The notes: generated from the sequence alone by a model not told the origin. A DNA stretch of 64,000 nucleotides from Primula veris (GCA_963682055.1 OY821740.1:35236795-35300794); one strand, 5' to 3'. Counted from the stretch's first letter, positions 35,701-46,362 are shown. Made by a program: numbers and translations.

Positions 35701-37494
35701 GACTCTAAAAGTGATAAAGGGATCTTTCTTGGTTATGCTCAGAATAGTAGAGCTTTTAGAGTCTTTAATCAAAGAACAAACTGTGTTATGGAATCTTATA
35801 ATGTGTTATTTGATGACTTAAAAGATGTGAATGAGACAACAGGTGATGATGAAGAGTCAGATATCACAGGAAAAGAGACTGAAGAAAGCCAGCAAACAAG
35901 CAGGCCAACAGTGGTTGGAAGTCCAGTTGCAACTGAGGTTGCAACTGAGGTTGAAACCCAGAATGCTGCAGAGTCTGAAGAAGAAGAAGAAAGCTCTCAT
36001 GCCCAGTCAACTAGCAAGCCTCGCTATGTAAGGACTCAGAAAAATCATTCTCTTGACAATGTCATAGGAGAAGTAGCTTCAGGTATGAAAACCAGAGGTA
36101 AAAGAAATAATGTTGTTCACTTTGCTTGTTATATCTCTCAGTTAGAACCTAAGAATATAAAAGAAGGTTTAGAAGATAGTGAATGGATTTTAGCTATGCA
36201 GGATGAATTGTCTCAATTTGAGAGAAATGATGTATGGACTTTAGTACCCAGACCTTCTAATAAAAATGTTATAGGGACTAAATGGATTTTTAGAAATAAA
36301 AGTGATGAGAATGGTATGATTAATGAAGAAGTTTATGTCTGTCAACCTAAGGGATTTGAAGATCCTAAATTTCCTGAACATGTTTATTTGCTGAAAAAGG
36401 CCTTGTATGGTCTAAAGCAAGCTCCTAGAGCTTGGTATGATAGATTAACCAAGTTCTTGATTAAAAAAGGTTTTAACAGAGGGGGAGTTGATAAAACTCT
36501 GTTTACTAAGAAAACTACAAAGGATATAATCATTGCTCAAATCTATGTTGATGACATTGTATTTGGTTCTACTTCTAATAACAGAATAGAAGAATTCATT
36601 TCTGATATGAAGAATGAATTTGAAATGAGTGGTGGAGGTGAATTAACTTACTTTCTAGGATTGCAAGTTAAACAGAATGAGAAAGGCATTTTTCTATGTC
36701 AGAGTAAGTATGCAGACAATCTTGTTAAGAAGTTTGGTCTGAGTGAGAGTAAAGAGAAGAGAACCCCTATGAGTACTACCCTTAAACTGTCCAAAAATGA
36801 TAAAGGTAAAAGTGTCTGTCCTAGTCTTTATAGATCCATGATTGGAAGTCTGCTTTATTTAACTGCTAGTAGACCAGACCTTTGCTTAAGTGTAGGAGTG
36901 TGTGCCAGGTATCAGGCAAACCCTTTAGAACCTCATCTTCTAGCTGTCAAAAGAATTCTAAGGTATGTAAAAGGAACACTTCACCTAGGCCTATGGTATT
37001 CTAAAGATACAAACCATTTTCTGAGTGGCTACTGTGATGCAGATTGGGCAGGAAACATAGATGATAGAAAGAGTACTTCTGGTGGGTGTTTTTATTTTGG
37101 AAACAACCTTGTTTCTTGGTTCAGTAAAAAACAAAATTGCATATCTTTATCTACTGCTGAGGCAGAATATGTTGCAGCTGGAAGTGGATGCACTCAACTA
37201 ATTTGGATGAAACAGATGTTAACTGATTATAATGTTAAACAAGAAATATTAACTTTGTTTTGTGACAACAAAAGTGCTATAGATTTAGCTAAAAATCCAG
37301 TTCAACATTTCAGAACTAAACATATTGATCTAAGGCATCATTTTATTAGAGAACTAGTTGAAGAAAAGAGCTTAATTTTAGAACATGTTTCAACTGAAAG
37401 ACAATTAGCAGATATTTTCACAAAGCCCCTTGATACAAACAAGTTTGAATCATTAAGAAGTGACATAAGGGCATGTCATTATCAATCTAATTGA
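32761..37494 (+). pseudogene. Sirevirus gag-pol frame, with two in-frame stops and an RT deletion
   Basis: One reading frame runs from the ATG at 32761 to 37494, broken by TGA at 33082-33084 and 35611-35613. In order it shows gag, a CCHC knuckle CRECRGFGHIQSEC (about 33690), acidic and coiled spacer, a second knuckle CNFCKKPGHSEIQC (about 34360), protease with DSG (about 34565), the integrase HHCC domain (HKRLGHVNYK, then CGDC) and DDE core (HIDLM, RSDHG, VERKN), reverse transcriptase with YVDD (about 36545), and RNase H (YCDADW, STAEAEY, FCDNKSA). Near 36315 the RT sequence passes directly to EEVYVCQPKGFEDP. A stretch of about 60-70 residues, including the first catalytic aspartate motif, is absent in frame. 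The element therefore cannot supply active reverse transcriptase. Confidence 0.92.
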
Positions 37495-38464
37495 ATATTC
37501 TTGCTAAATATGTCTGTGTTGAGTACCTTCAATAACTTTTATTTCTAAGGTTAAGTCTTATTTTGAGCTATGATGTTTTTGTTTTGAAAAAGCCGCTTTT
37601 TGGTGTCTCAAAAACAGATGTGAGGTAACTTGTCCTTGAAAACCTCTCTGGTAATAGAGTTGCAAGCACAAAGTGCAAATTTTTTTTTGCTGGTTGCAAG
37701 TTCAGTTGCAACATCAGTTGAAACCTCACACTCTCAATAGTTAGTTGGAAGTTCAGTTGCAACTCCAGTTGAAACCTCGTGTTAAAAATACTGGTTGCAA
37801 GCTCAGTTGCAACATCAATTGAAACCTCAGTCTAAATTATAACTGTCAAGACAAATTCTTATTCTTTTTGACATCACTTATACTCTTTCCTTGTTGAGGT
37901 CATCAAACTAGTTTTTGTGTAGAAATAAAAATGGATTTGCTCAATATAAGCTCCTAAAATCTAATCTTTATTAGAGTTATTCAATGATAAACATATCTTC
38001 TTGGGTAAATTGCTAGATTTTCGTTTTCCAAAAGCTTAAATATCTTTCTAATTGCTATCTTTATCTTGAATCAAGTCAAATTTCCTTAAAATCTTCAACT
38101 CTTGAATTTTCAAATTTGGATAAATCTGTTTAAAAAGGAATGTTTATCTGTATTAACTGCTGGATTTATCTTAAATACCAACTGTTTCCTTCATGATTTA
38201 AGTTGATTAATTTTTCAAATTTCTGTTGATAAGATCCTTCCATATTTTGGGCTAAATCTGTTTCATAATTGATTTGCATGTATCTCTTTCCAATTACAAA
38301 AAGATATGGTCTTTATTGGTATTTATTCAAACCTTTTTTTTTTACTATCCCAAATCAATCACAATTACCAAACTTACTCTCTCTCTTTCTCTCTGTAAAA
38401 CCCTAGGTTCTCTGTAAAACCCACTGCAAGGTTCTAAGTACGGTTAAAACCCCCAGTTGAAACC
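37495..38464 (+). other. Pol-env spacer of the Sirevirus with GTTGCAAC repeats
   Basis: Non-coding spacer of about 970 bases. Positions 37690-37835 contain several copies of a block of the form TTGCAAGTTCAGTTGCAAC followed by TTGAAACCTC, related to the blocks in the LTR. The remainder is T-rich and ends with AAACCCTAGGTTCTCTGTAAAACCC before the envelope-like start codon, possibly a leader for a subgenomic or spliced transcript. Confidence 0.7.
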
Positions 38465-39745
38465 ATGTCTAATAAACCCAATGCTGATGATAACTGCACT
38501 CTAAGAGATTTCATGAATAAATCTCCAATCAGTCCTAGCTCTAAGGCAAAGGTAAGTGAGTCCTCTTCTTCTAAGAAACATAGAACTAAAAAGCGTGCTA
38601 GGAGGAATTATGATAATGACCCTATTGTTGCTAAGTTTGAGTATGTTCTAAAATTCAATAATGTTGATCCTCGTTTCTGTAGTAGGAAAACATATAGGAG
38701 GTTTAGGGCATTGGCCAGTAAAGAAATTCATTGTGAAAGAAGGCTTAATTTGGTTAGTTATCCTCACATACAGGTGTATGTTGAGAAATTACTCTCTGCT
38801 GTTGGTTTAGAGAAAACTGTTGTTTATGCTGATTCTTACTACCCTGTTGTTATTAAAGAGTTTTATTCCAATTTGAGTAGTAGTGTTTTTGATGAGGGTA
38901 ATCCTGAGTATGGAAGAGTGTTTTTGAGGGGTGTTACTTTGGAATTTACACCTAAATTGATAAATGAATTCTTGAATGCACCCAATCCTTCTGTGGAAAA
39001 TGTTGATTATGACATGGAAGTAATTGCTTTGGTTCTAACTGGAAAGAACAATAGGTTTGATGGCAATTCTATTAAAACATCCTCCCTCATACTGTGTGCT
39101 GCTGTATTGCACAAAATTGCTAGGTTTAACTGGACCCCTACCAAACAGCCATCCAAAGTCAACAAAGACATGGCCATCTTTCTGTACAAAATCATGTCTT
39201 CACTACCCATTAACTTTGGCCATCATGTCTTCCATCTTATAAAAGATTTCAGTGATACAGAGTCTCCATCCATTCTGCTACCCTTCCCTTGCTTAATAAC
39301 TGCAGTGATACTAGGACAAGTCTCATCTATGTCTAGAAATTCTCCTATTAGTATCACTAATGAACCAATCACAGAGTGTCCCTCTGCCCTGTATATCTCT
39401 GCAAAACTGCTGAAAGAAGGGCATATAAATGACATTTCTGGGGAAAAGGGAAAGGATAAGGAAGAGGAGACCTCTAGTACTCCTTCAGAAAAGAAGAAAG
39501 GTGTAAGGTGGTATTTGAAACAGAAGCTGGTTTATAATGAAGAAAGGAGAGCTGAATTGGATGCTGATGACTACCAAATTAAGAAGCTCCTGGTGAATCT
39601 AGTTGAGAGTGAGGATGAAGGGAATAGTGATGCTACTCACAGTGATGATGGTTTGTCCATAAGCAGTGAGAATGAAGATGAAGAAGTGGTCAAAGAAACA
39701 CCTCTAAGAGAGAGACCACCCCAGTCAGACATACCTCGTGACTAG
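38465..39745 (+). CDS. Sirevirus envelope-like protein, 426 aa, intact frame
   Basis: An uninterrupted frame follows pol, as in env-like Sireviruses. The N-terminus is Ser/Lys/Arg-rich with KKHRTKKRARR, a possible nuclear localisation signal. The middle, residues about 60-290, resembles the plant transposon-associated domain shared by envelope-like frames, with YPVVIKEFYSNL, RGVTLEFTPKLINEFL and NWTPTKQ. A moderately hydrophobic stretch (LLPFPCLITAVILGQ) near residue 280 is the only membrane candidate. The C-terminus is highly acidic (ENEDEE). No signal peptide is visible, so the name reflects position and family only. Function is unknown. Confidence 0.8.
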   Translation: MSNKPNADDNCTLRDFMNKSPISPSSKAKVSESSSSKKHRTKKRARRNYDNDPIVAKFEYVLKFNNVDPRFCSRKTYRRFRALASKEIHCERRLNLVSYPHIQVYVEKLLSAVGLEKTVVYADSYYPVVIKEFYSNLSSSVFDEGNPEYGRVFLRGVTLEFTPKLINEFLNAPNPSVENVDYDMEVIALVLTGKNNRFDGNSIKTSSLILCAAVLHKIARFNWTPTKQPSKVNKDMAIFLYKIMSSLPINFGHHVFHLIKDFSDTESPSILLPFPCLITAVILGQVSSMSRNSPISITNEPITECPSALYISAKLLKEGHINDISGEKGKDKEEETSSTPSEKKKGVRWYLKQKLVYNEERRAELDADDYQIKKLLVNLVESEDEGNSDATHSDDGLSISSENEDEEVVKETPLRERPPQSDIPRD

Positions 39746-39762
39746 TGAGTCAGGGTTCTGAC

Positions 39763-40138
39763 AAATAGGGGGAGAAAAGAAGAAGTTTATGTTCATGTTT
39801 TATGTTTCAGTTTGTTAGTTTAATGTTTCAGTTTGTTAGTTTAATGTCTTTCAATTTCAAGTTTTAAAGTTCAATTACAATTGTTGTACCAAGACTATGT
39901 TTGTGCCTGTTTGGCATTAATAATTCTGCAATTTCTTTTTGAAATTACTTGTTGAAGTATGATTGTCTTTAAACTTGAATCTGGTCTGAAAACTTACTGA
40001 ATGCCTGTAACTCTAACTTGCAGGGGGAGCTTAAAACAGATATCTCAAATAGTCTTATTGTTAAGTTATATTTGCAGGTGGATTTATGTGGTTTATAAAC
40101 TTAATTGATTTGTCAAAACCAATGACAAAGGGGGAGAT
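39763..40138 (+). other. Three polypurine tracts of the Sirevirus
   Basis: GGGGGAG occurs three times before the right LTR: ATAGGGGGAGAAAAG at about 39766-39780, CAGGGGGAGC at 40021-40030, and CAAAGGGGGAGATT at 40126-40138, directly abutting the LTR. The last is the functional plus-strand primer by position. Multiple tracts are a known Sirevirus hallmark. Confidence 0.85.
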
Positions 40139-40972
40139 TGTTAGGACCATATTTCTGGTCTAAATATTATTTGTTGTGTATTGGTTTTCACTAATAATCC
40201 TATCTGTTTATCATGAACTAAGACAGTATTGTTAGGTTTCAAGCAATGTTCCAACCTCAGTTACAACTTGTGTTGTTAGGTTTCAACCAATGTTGCAACC
40301 TCAATTACAACCTATGTTGACAGGTTTTAAGTAATGTTGCAACCTCAGTTGCATCCACTAGTTCCAACCTGCTGGTAAGCAGAATTCTGTCTTGTTCTAT
40401 AAATCTGCATAACTATTCTTTAATGCTAATTATTTGTTAAGAGCTATGCAAGATATATTCTCATATGATCCTAAAGGTTAAATATGCGTTTATTGAGAAT
40501 ATCAAAGTGGTAAGGAAAGATTTCCTAAAAGATATAAGGAGATTAGTTATGTTTCCTTTACATAGATAAATCTATATCTCTATTCTAATACAAATTTTTA
40601 TCACTTGTTTCAATCTTTGTTACTTATCAATTCAGTATGATATGTTTAAGATTGAATGAAATTAGGAGTTAATGTCTTACATGAATATTTAAAAGATATT
40701 ATCTTTCCAAGATATGGTCTTTTTATATGTTTCCTTGTTATAGGAAAATACTAACTCCTACAATCAAGCTTGTTATTAAACAGGTATCAACCAATGATGA
40801 TTGGAGTCAATCTACTCTGAAGAATCACGTAATGCTTGGAAAGATTGAAGCCAATCAAAAAGAGTCAAAGCAATCATAAAAGATCTTGAAGAAAGAAGAT
40901 TGATTTGTTTTCATTATATAGTTGATAACTAAGCTTGTAAAACTGCAACTAGAACAGCGGATAGGAATTTCA
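40139..40972 (+). repeat. Right LTR of the Sirevirus, 834 bp, internally deleted
   Basis: Identical to the left LTR at its first and last bases and about 99 percent alike over the shared part. It passes directly from AAGCTTGTAA to AACTGCAACTAG, omitting about 366 bases present in the left LTR. The break lies in a shared AAAA, as expected for a microhomology or slippage deletion. The segment lost lies in the region expected to hold R/U5. Confidence 0.92.
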
Positions 40973-41843
40973 ACAGTACTTTAAATAAATTACAGAAAAG
41001 AAAAGACAGAATTGAAATACTACAGCTATGTACAGAAAATTAAAATACTGAATTGAGATTGATGAAATGAAATAACTGAAATAATAAGACATAAAATGAA
41101 AAGACGATGCGACTAATAAACAGTCCGTCCTTAACCGATATTCGTCCAATCACATTAATGTTTCTGGTTGCGTTGACGTTTCGATCCCAAAGTAAAACGT
41201 CTCGGATGACTCGCCGAAAACTGGCAACGAGTAAAGGTCGAACTGTTGGTGGACGATTCTCTCTCTTTATAAAGTGGTATGTATGCAGTATTGTTGAATG
41301 AAAAATGTTGTGTAATAGTATGTAGAGAGAGTGGGGGAGGGCTGCCTATTTATAAGGCTGAACTGAAATCTCAGCCGTAAATGTGTCCCCAAGTCCCAAG
41401 GTCTGAGTCCACACCCGTAACCCGAGTCCTGAGACCCGTGCCTGAGACCGAGCGACCACGTGTGTGGTGCTCTTTCCTACACACATATATGAGGCTACAC
41501 ACTTTACCGCTCACCAGTGGTAGATGTGTATATAAACCATTCAAAATGGTTTTTGCTATTTGATGTGTGATAAACATTTGATGGCTTTCTCACTCCTTTG
41601 TTTTCTCACTCTTTTCACTTCTAAGCTTTATCATATCTTTATGGTCTAATTTCGACGTCAATTTCCATTCACATTTATTCACCGAATAGGTCATGCGATA
41701 TATCGTTTCGAAGCTCGTCACACGAACTATTCAAACCATTTGAGTACGGTGTCTAAACTTTAGATTCGTCGTATGCAATTTGATCAAATTTTTGCACTCG
41801 TGACTAATTCGGAATAAGGATGTAAACATGGTTTTTTCCAACA

Positions 41844-42500
41844 TAAGCAATATAGATGTTCTCTAAAAATATTTCTGATCCAAAATATTTCTTCCCCACT
41901 TAAACTTGACAAGATGATGTGGTATAGATAAAATAAGTTAAATACTGTAACATGAATTGATAAGCAGTAAAGGTTATACGAATCTGGTACCGAAATTTTT
42001 TGAGTTAAAATTACCTTAAAAGGAGGAGAGAAAGATGGAAATATGGGACAGTCCTCTTAATTAGACAAAATGATCCCCCCATTTTTTTTTTTTTTTTTTT
42101 GTGTTTTCATTAAAATCTCTCTATTGTATTATTTTGATTTCTGGTATATACATACCAACAAAAAACTTGCAACATGAATTTTGTCCTCTCTCCCGAATCA
42201 ACATACTCAGATTATTTTGTTTACCAAATTCTCTATCAAAAGAAGTGTATGTGTTGATATATATATGCACACCTGGATCAACTGGTGTTTTCAAAAAGAA
42301 ATGAGTCAACTCTAGGTTGGTTCCGATGATGGATCTGTATCATACAGTGACGTAATTATTTATTGTCAATAATTATAGCAGAGGGCCAGAGGCCTATCCT
42401 TCTATTAATATTGTAGATTAGTACTATGTAACTCATGTAACTAGGTAGGGGATCAACTACAAAAAGAAAACTTAAAGAACAGAAAAGGTTAAAGGCTTAC
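41844..42500. other. Remainder of the long DC1 intron
   Basis: AT-rich, with a long T run at about 42080-42100. A short minus-strand frame at 42121-42309 (PVDPGVHIYINTYTSFDREF) follows an acceptor-like CACCAG, but I cannot link it to any family. It is treated as intron. Confidence 0.4.
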
Positions 42501-42778
42501 GAAATACTTGAGCTCGAAATATCGCCTTTGTCTGCTAACTGAATTAGTGGCTTTTCCCCTGACCTCGGTAAATCCTCTTGCGGAATTGATATAGGTGGAG
42601 CTATAGGCTGATCACTTGTTGGCGGTTTCTGTGACCTCCTTTTTTCCCATTCTGCCCTTGTCCCTGGGCCAGGCTTTGGCCGTGTTGGCCAACATGGTGG
42701 CGGTGGACCCGGTGGTCGATTCCCAGTCTGAGTCGGCTTAAACTTCGGTAAAGGAGTATGGCTATTTGAGGATGACAT
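42501..42778 (-). CDS. Candidate first exon of the DC1 gene, Pro-rich N-terminus (92 codons plus 2 bases)
   Basis: From the ATG at 42778 the minus strand encodes MSSSNSHTPLPKFKPTQTG, then a proline-rich stretch RPPGPPPPCWP, a KR cluster and KPLIQLADKGDISSSS, and ends at a consensus donor, TTTC|GTAAGCC. The length of 278 leaves phase 2, which exactly matches the acceptor of the DC1 exon at 30454. Joined this way the gene would be five exons and 412 aa with a 12 kb first intron. An in-frame ATG also exists at 42826. If the link is wrong, this is an unidentified Pro-rich frame that stops at 42497. Confidence 0.5.
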
Positions 42779-42829
42779 GTTGAGACATACAATGTGCAAG
42801 AGAGAAAGAGATGCATGAAGCCTCAAGCT

Positions 42830-44940
42830 AACTTGAAATGTTTATTGGAGTACTAATATAGCAATGGTCTACCTTTTTTCTGATCTGAAAATATATTAAT
42901 TATTTGAATATTAATCATAACTAAGCATATTCATATATACATGATTATTTTTTTTCAAAAATACATATCCTTGTTTAATTAAACTTTTTTATATATTCAT
43001 GTGTTTGTTTATATAAGTGTTTTACATTTGTTTTAATATACTATGTATTTATATCTAACTTTTAAATTATTTTTTATATATGTAACCTATACTCAGAAAG
43101 TCAGAATTTTTCTATCCATAATAATATTCTTTTCGGTATTAATGATATAACTGTAGAGATGTTTATTGTATAAGCACATATACGAATACCGTTTTCTTCT
43201 ATTTACCAACATCGCAATGTGGCATTATCGAATTGGTACTTGCACGTATAACACGTATGTTAAGGTTGTATGTGACTATCTTTTTTTTTTGCATGGTAGC
43301 TTTTTTTTGTAATGTTGTGCAACATGTTGAACTTCTTTCAAGTGTTATCAAAGTTTGATTAATTTTGTTTTTCATCATTTCACATAGGATGAAGTATGGT
43401 CTGAACTTGTGTGTAAAAGAAGTGAAAGTAACACTACTTAGAAAATGATAATTTGTTCTAAATAAATCAGGGATACTTAAGTGAATAAGATCCTAGTATC
43501 CTTGTAACGCTCGGTACTTATAACTTATTAAAACATTATTCAACCATGCACTCATAAAATTTTTAAAATTAGTTTCAATAATATTTAAGTTGGTTGGTTA
43601 CCCGTCGCATTTGACAAATTGAAAAACCCAATAAATAAGTTCCACTGTGTCTACCTTCTACCTAATCGAAAATGATTAGGAGATGTACCCAAAAATAAAA
43701 ATAATTAGGAGATAGGGGAGAAGTTTCTTATATAGTATTATAGTATTTATTCTTCCAAGTAAATTAAGGTTTCAAATTGTATCATTGATGTAACCACCTT
43801 TCACTGACTAATTGGAAATAATGGTACCCTTAGCAATAAAAATAGTCCACAATACAAAGTAATTTTTTTATACATAATCTTTGAATAAAATGAAAACATA
43901 TGACAATTAACTGAACGTTGCGAAACCAATGCATACAAATAACAAATAAAAAACGTAAAACACAAACACTTTTGATCACAAAACTATGGCTACTTACTCA
44001 GCGCCGCTGCAAGTGACATTTATATTAATATTATTAAAGGGGATTACAACTCACGTAATCTAATTTGATCATAAAACTATGATTCACAAAACTTATAATC
44101 ATCAATCGTATTATTTCTTATCATGATTAGACATCTCAGATAATTCAAAAAACTTTTAATACAAGTAAAAAATATTTACTGAAAATTGGCTTCCGACAAG
44201 GATTGATATATATTATTATTATTAAACTTTTTGGATATATACAAACATATATGTATATTATACATATTAACCCACAAATCAGTTAATCATAAGAACAAAA
44301 CACAAAATATAATTTCTGATGTTCCAGCTATTGGAGATGAATAGCCATCACTTTATGTTTTTGTTTTTTGAAGAGATCAAAATTCATGGTTTTTTGCTTT
44401 GGACATTAACAAATTTTTAGCACTAGTTTAAAAGGGTTGGTTTCAAATATGAAAGTTTTGAACGAGTTATAGAAACAGATGGAAGATTTGTTTACTAGTA
44501 GAATAAATAAATTTGAAAGAGTTAGAGAACAATTCCATCGTAAAGTGTTTGCGGGCGGGGGTTTATTTACCCCTTTTTACTTCATATAATAGAAAAGTTT
44601 TACCCGGAAAATATATATTCCTTGCAACCAACCAAATGGAAACTTTATTTTACACACAAACATTTGTTTACGACAGTTTTATCCCAAAACAAACAGGGCC
44701 TTAACTACAACATATGATTGATGAAAAATTTATCCACGACACCTCTCAACACGAATGGGAACCCCTAACCCAAAGGGAAAAAAGACTCAAAATGGCATGC
44801 ACAAAATTAACAATTTTCTTGACAGTTGGCCAAAATATGATACTTCTAATTTTATAGTAACTAAGAAGTAAATAGAACATGCGTCCTCTTGCAAAAGGAA
44901 TACAGAAATAAAGGAAACGAATGTTGTCAGCAACGGAGAG
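42830..44940. other. AT-rich intergenic DNA
   Basis: No gene, RNA or clear transposon is recognised in these 2.1 kb. Short frames such as 44513-44704 have no motif. The promoter of the DC1 gene would lie at the left edge if the exon at 42778 is correct. Confidence 0.45.
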
Positions 44941-44950
44941 GTCTGTGTAC

Positions 44951-45301
44951 ACCACTGTTTTAAAAAGCTCGCAACGTTGCGTGATATAGTGGTTTTTAAA
45001 AAAAAAACGCAATGCTAAAACGCTATTTGGATGGAAAAACGCTAAATTCGCGCTATAGGAACGCTATTTAAGCTATAACGGATGCTATTTACGCTATAGC
45101 GGCTGCAGTCAAAAAAAAAATTTATTTATTTATTTTTTGACAAAATTTTAATGAAATTATTGGAGTTTAAAGAGAATCAAATCCCAAAACTCTTGCAAAA
45201 AAAAAAAATACACCGCAAAGCGCTATATAGCAACGCTATTTGCGCTTTTAGCGTTTCTCTAAAAAAAACGCTTCGGTAGCGATAACGCTATTTAAAACAC
45301 C
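44951..45301. mobile_element. MITE-like element with GCGCTATAGCG palindromes
   Basis: The left end ACCACTGTTTTAAAAAGC pairs with the right end, which read on the minus strand is ACCGGTGTTTTAAATAGC. Both sides are packed with ACGCTATTT, GCGCTAT and GCTATAGCG words in opposite orientations. GTAC flanks each end. No coding capacity. It matches the well-known layout of small hAT-like non-autonomous repeats in eudicots, but superfamily assignment is inference. Confidence 0.6.
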
Positions 45302-45448
45302 GGTGTACACTCCCTTTTAATAGCAATTTTTTCTACCAAATACTCGTGCAATCTTACAATGAGAATACAGGTTTAAACTAATATGCTAAACAAATTATTA
45401 ACCAAAGCAACTACAGATACTAAACGTACACAACAAAAGGGCAGCTGA

Positions 45449-46362
45449 AATGGGAGGTTTGGGTCTTGGGTCTTGGGTCTTGGGTCTTGGGTCTTGGATC
45501 CAAATTCGAAATGAGAGTTTTGTATAAAATACAAAAGGAGTCCCTAGAGTTTCCAGAAACAGAAACGCCAGCAATGAATGAGATTGAATGCTGCGGTTTC
45601 AGAATTGATTGAGCGGAATCTGGGGGGTGTAACTCCCAGAATTAATGACCAACATTTATGGCTGCGGTTTCAGTAGAACCTATAAAAGGCAGCCCTCCCC
45701 CTCTCATTTCAACACACCAGAATACACACAACCTCACAGCATAAGCATCATATAGAGAGAGAGAACCGCACCACCAACAGCTCGACCTGTGGTTCGGTGC
45801 CGGTTTCCATACGAGCCACTCTGAGATAGAAGTTGTACCTTGGGAACAAAGTCCCGAAACCAGAAACCTTTAAAGGTGGTTCGGGAAATATTGTTTAAGG
45901 GAAACTGCTCAGCAGTTGCATCTTCTTTTTATATTTCTGTTATTTATTTTTCAGTCATTTATATTCTGTACATTTCATTTCAGTACCATTTCATTTCTGT
46001 ACTTTACATTTCAGTACTGTTTACTTTCAGTCTTTCTATTCTGTAATTTATTTTCAGTTCTGTAATTTCCAGTATTTACAAAAACCAGTCCGGCAGTTTT
46101 TTATTTGTTTAAAACCAGTCCGGCAGTTTGTCTTTTGTTTAAAACCAGTCAGGCAGTTTATTTAAAACCAGTCCGGCAGTTTCTTCGTTAAACCAGTCCG
46201 GTAGTTTCTTTATAACAGTCCTGCAGTTTATTTATTTGTTGAGTAAGGAATTGTAATTTATATTCCAATTGTGAGAAATAAAATTGTTATTTCCATTCAG
46301 TCCTTTGTCTTTTACATTATTGTCTTTCAATTATTGTATTCGAAATAGTACCAAAACCAACA
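45449..46362 (+). repeat. Left LTR of element 2, 5' truncated
   Basis: Homology with the right LTR starts near GGGTCTTGGGTC. This region is expanded into about five GGGTCTTGG units at 45461-45498. TATAAAAGG at 45681-45689 is a probable promoter TATA box. Six units of the minisatellite AAAACCAGTCCGGCAGTTT occupy about 46078-46235, and the LTR ends CCAACA at 46362. No standard methionine-tRNA primer site follows. Confidence 0.85.

Larger units (their letters stand above)
31502..40972 (+). mobile_element. Sirevirus-type Ty1/copia retrotransposon, full span
   Basis: LTRs are at 31502-32701 and 40139-40972, with the target duplication ACAGT at 31497-31501 and 40973-40977. The order is LTR, primer site, gag-pol, envelope-like frame, polypurine tracts, LTR. 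An extra open frame after pol, a gag zinc knuckle of CRECRGFGHIQSEC type and several polypurine tracts mark the Sirevirus lineage. Over the roughly 800 shared LTR bases I count about five differences, so the insertion is recent. It interrupts an older minus-strand solo LTR. Pol is defective, so autonomous movement is unlikely. Confidence 0.92.
30786..41843 (-). mobile_element. Old copia solo LTR (minus orientation), split by later insertions
   Basis: Read on the minus strand the LTR begins TGTTGG at 41843 and ends CAACA at 30786. Its host sequence is in two parts, 41843-40973 and 31501-30786. It matches the LTR of the element at 45449-54281, for example GTGTGACGAGCTTCGnAACG followed by TATATCGCATGACCTATT (near 41700 here, 52985 there) and CCAGTCCGGCAGTTT near 31410. 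It is clearly older and more diverged. Flanks TAACG and TAAGC are only partly alike, so the target duplication is doubtful. No internal coding domain of its own is present, hence a solo LTR. A poly(A) segment and the Sirevirus inserted into it. Confidence 0.65.

Noticed and set aside
42121..42309. Minus-strand frame with PVDPGVHIYINTYTSFDREF as a second exon of the Pro-rich frame
   Set aside because: It lies after an acceptor-like site but has no recognised domain, and joining it would disrupt the phase match with the DC1 exons. Kept as intron.
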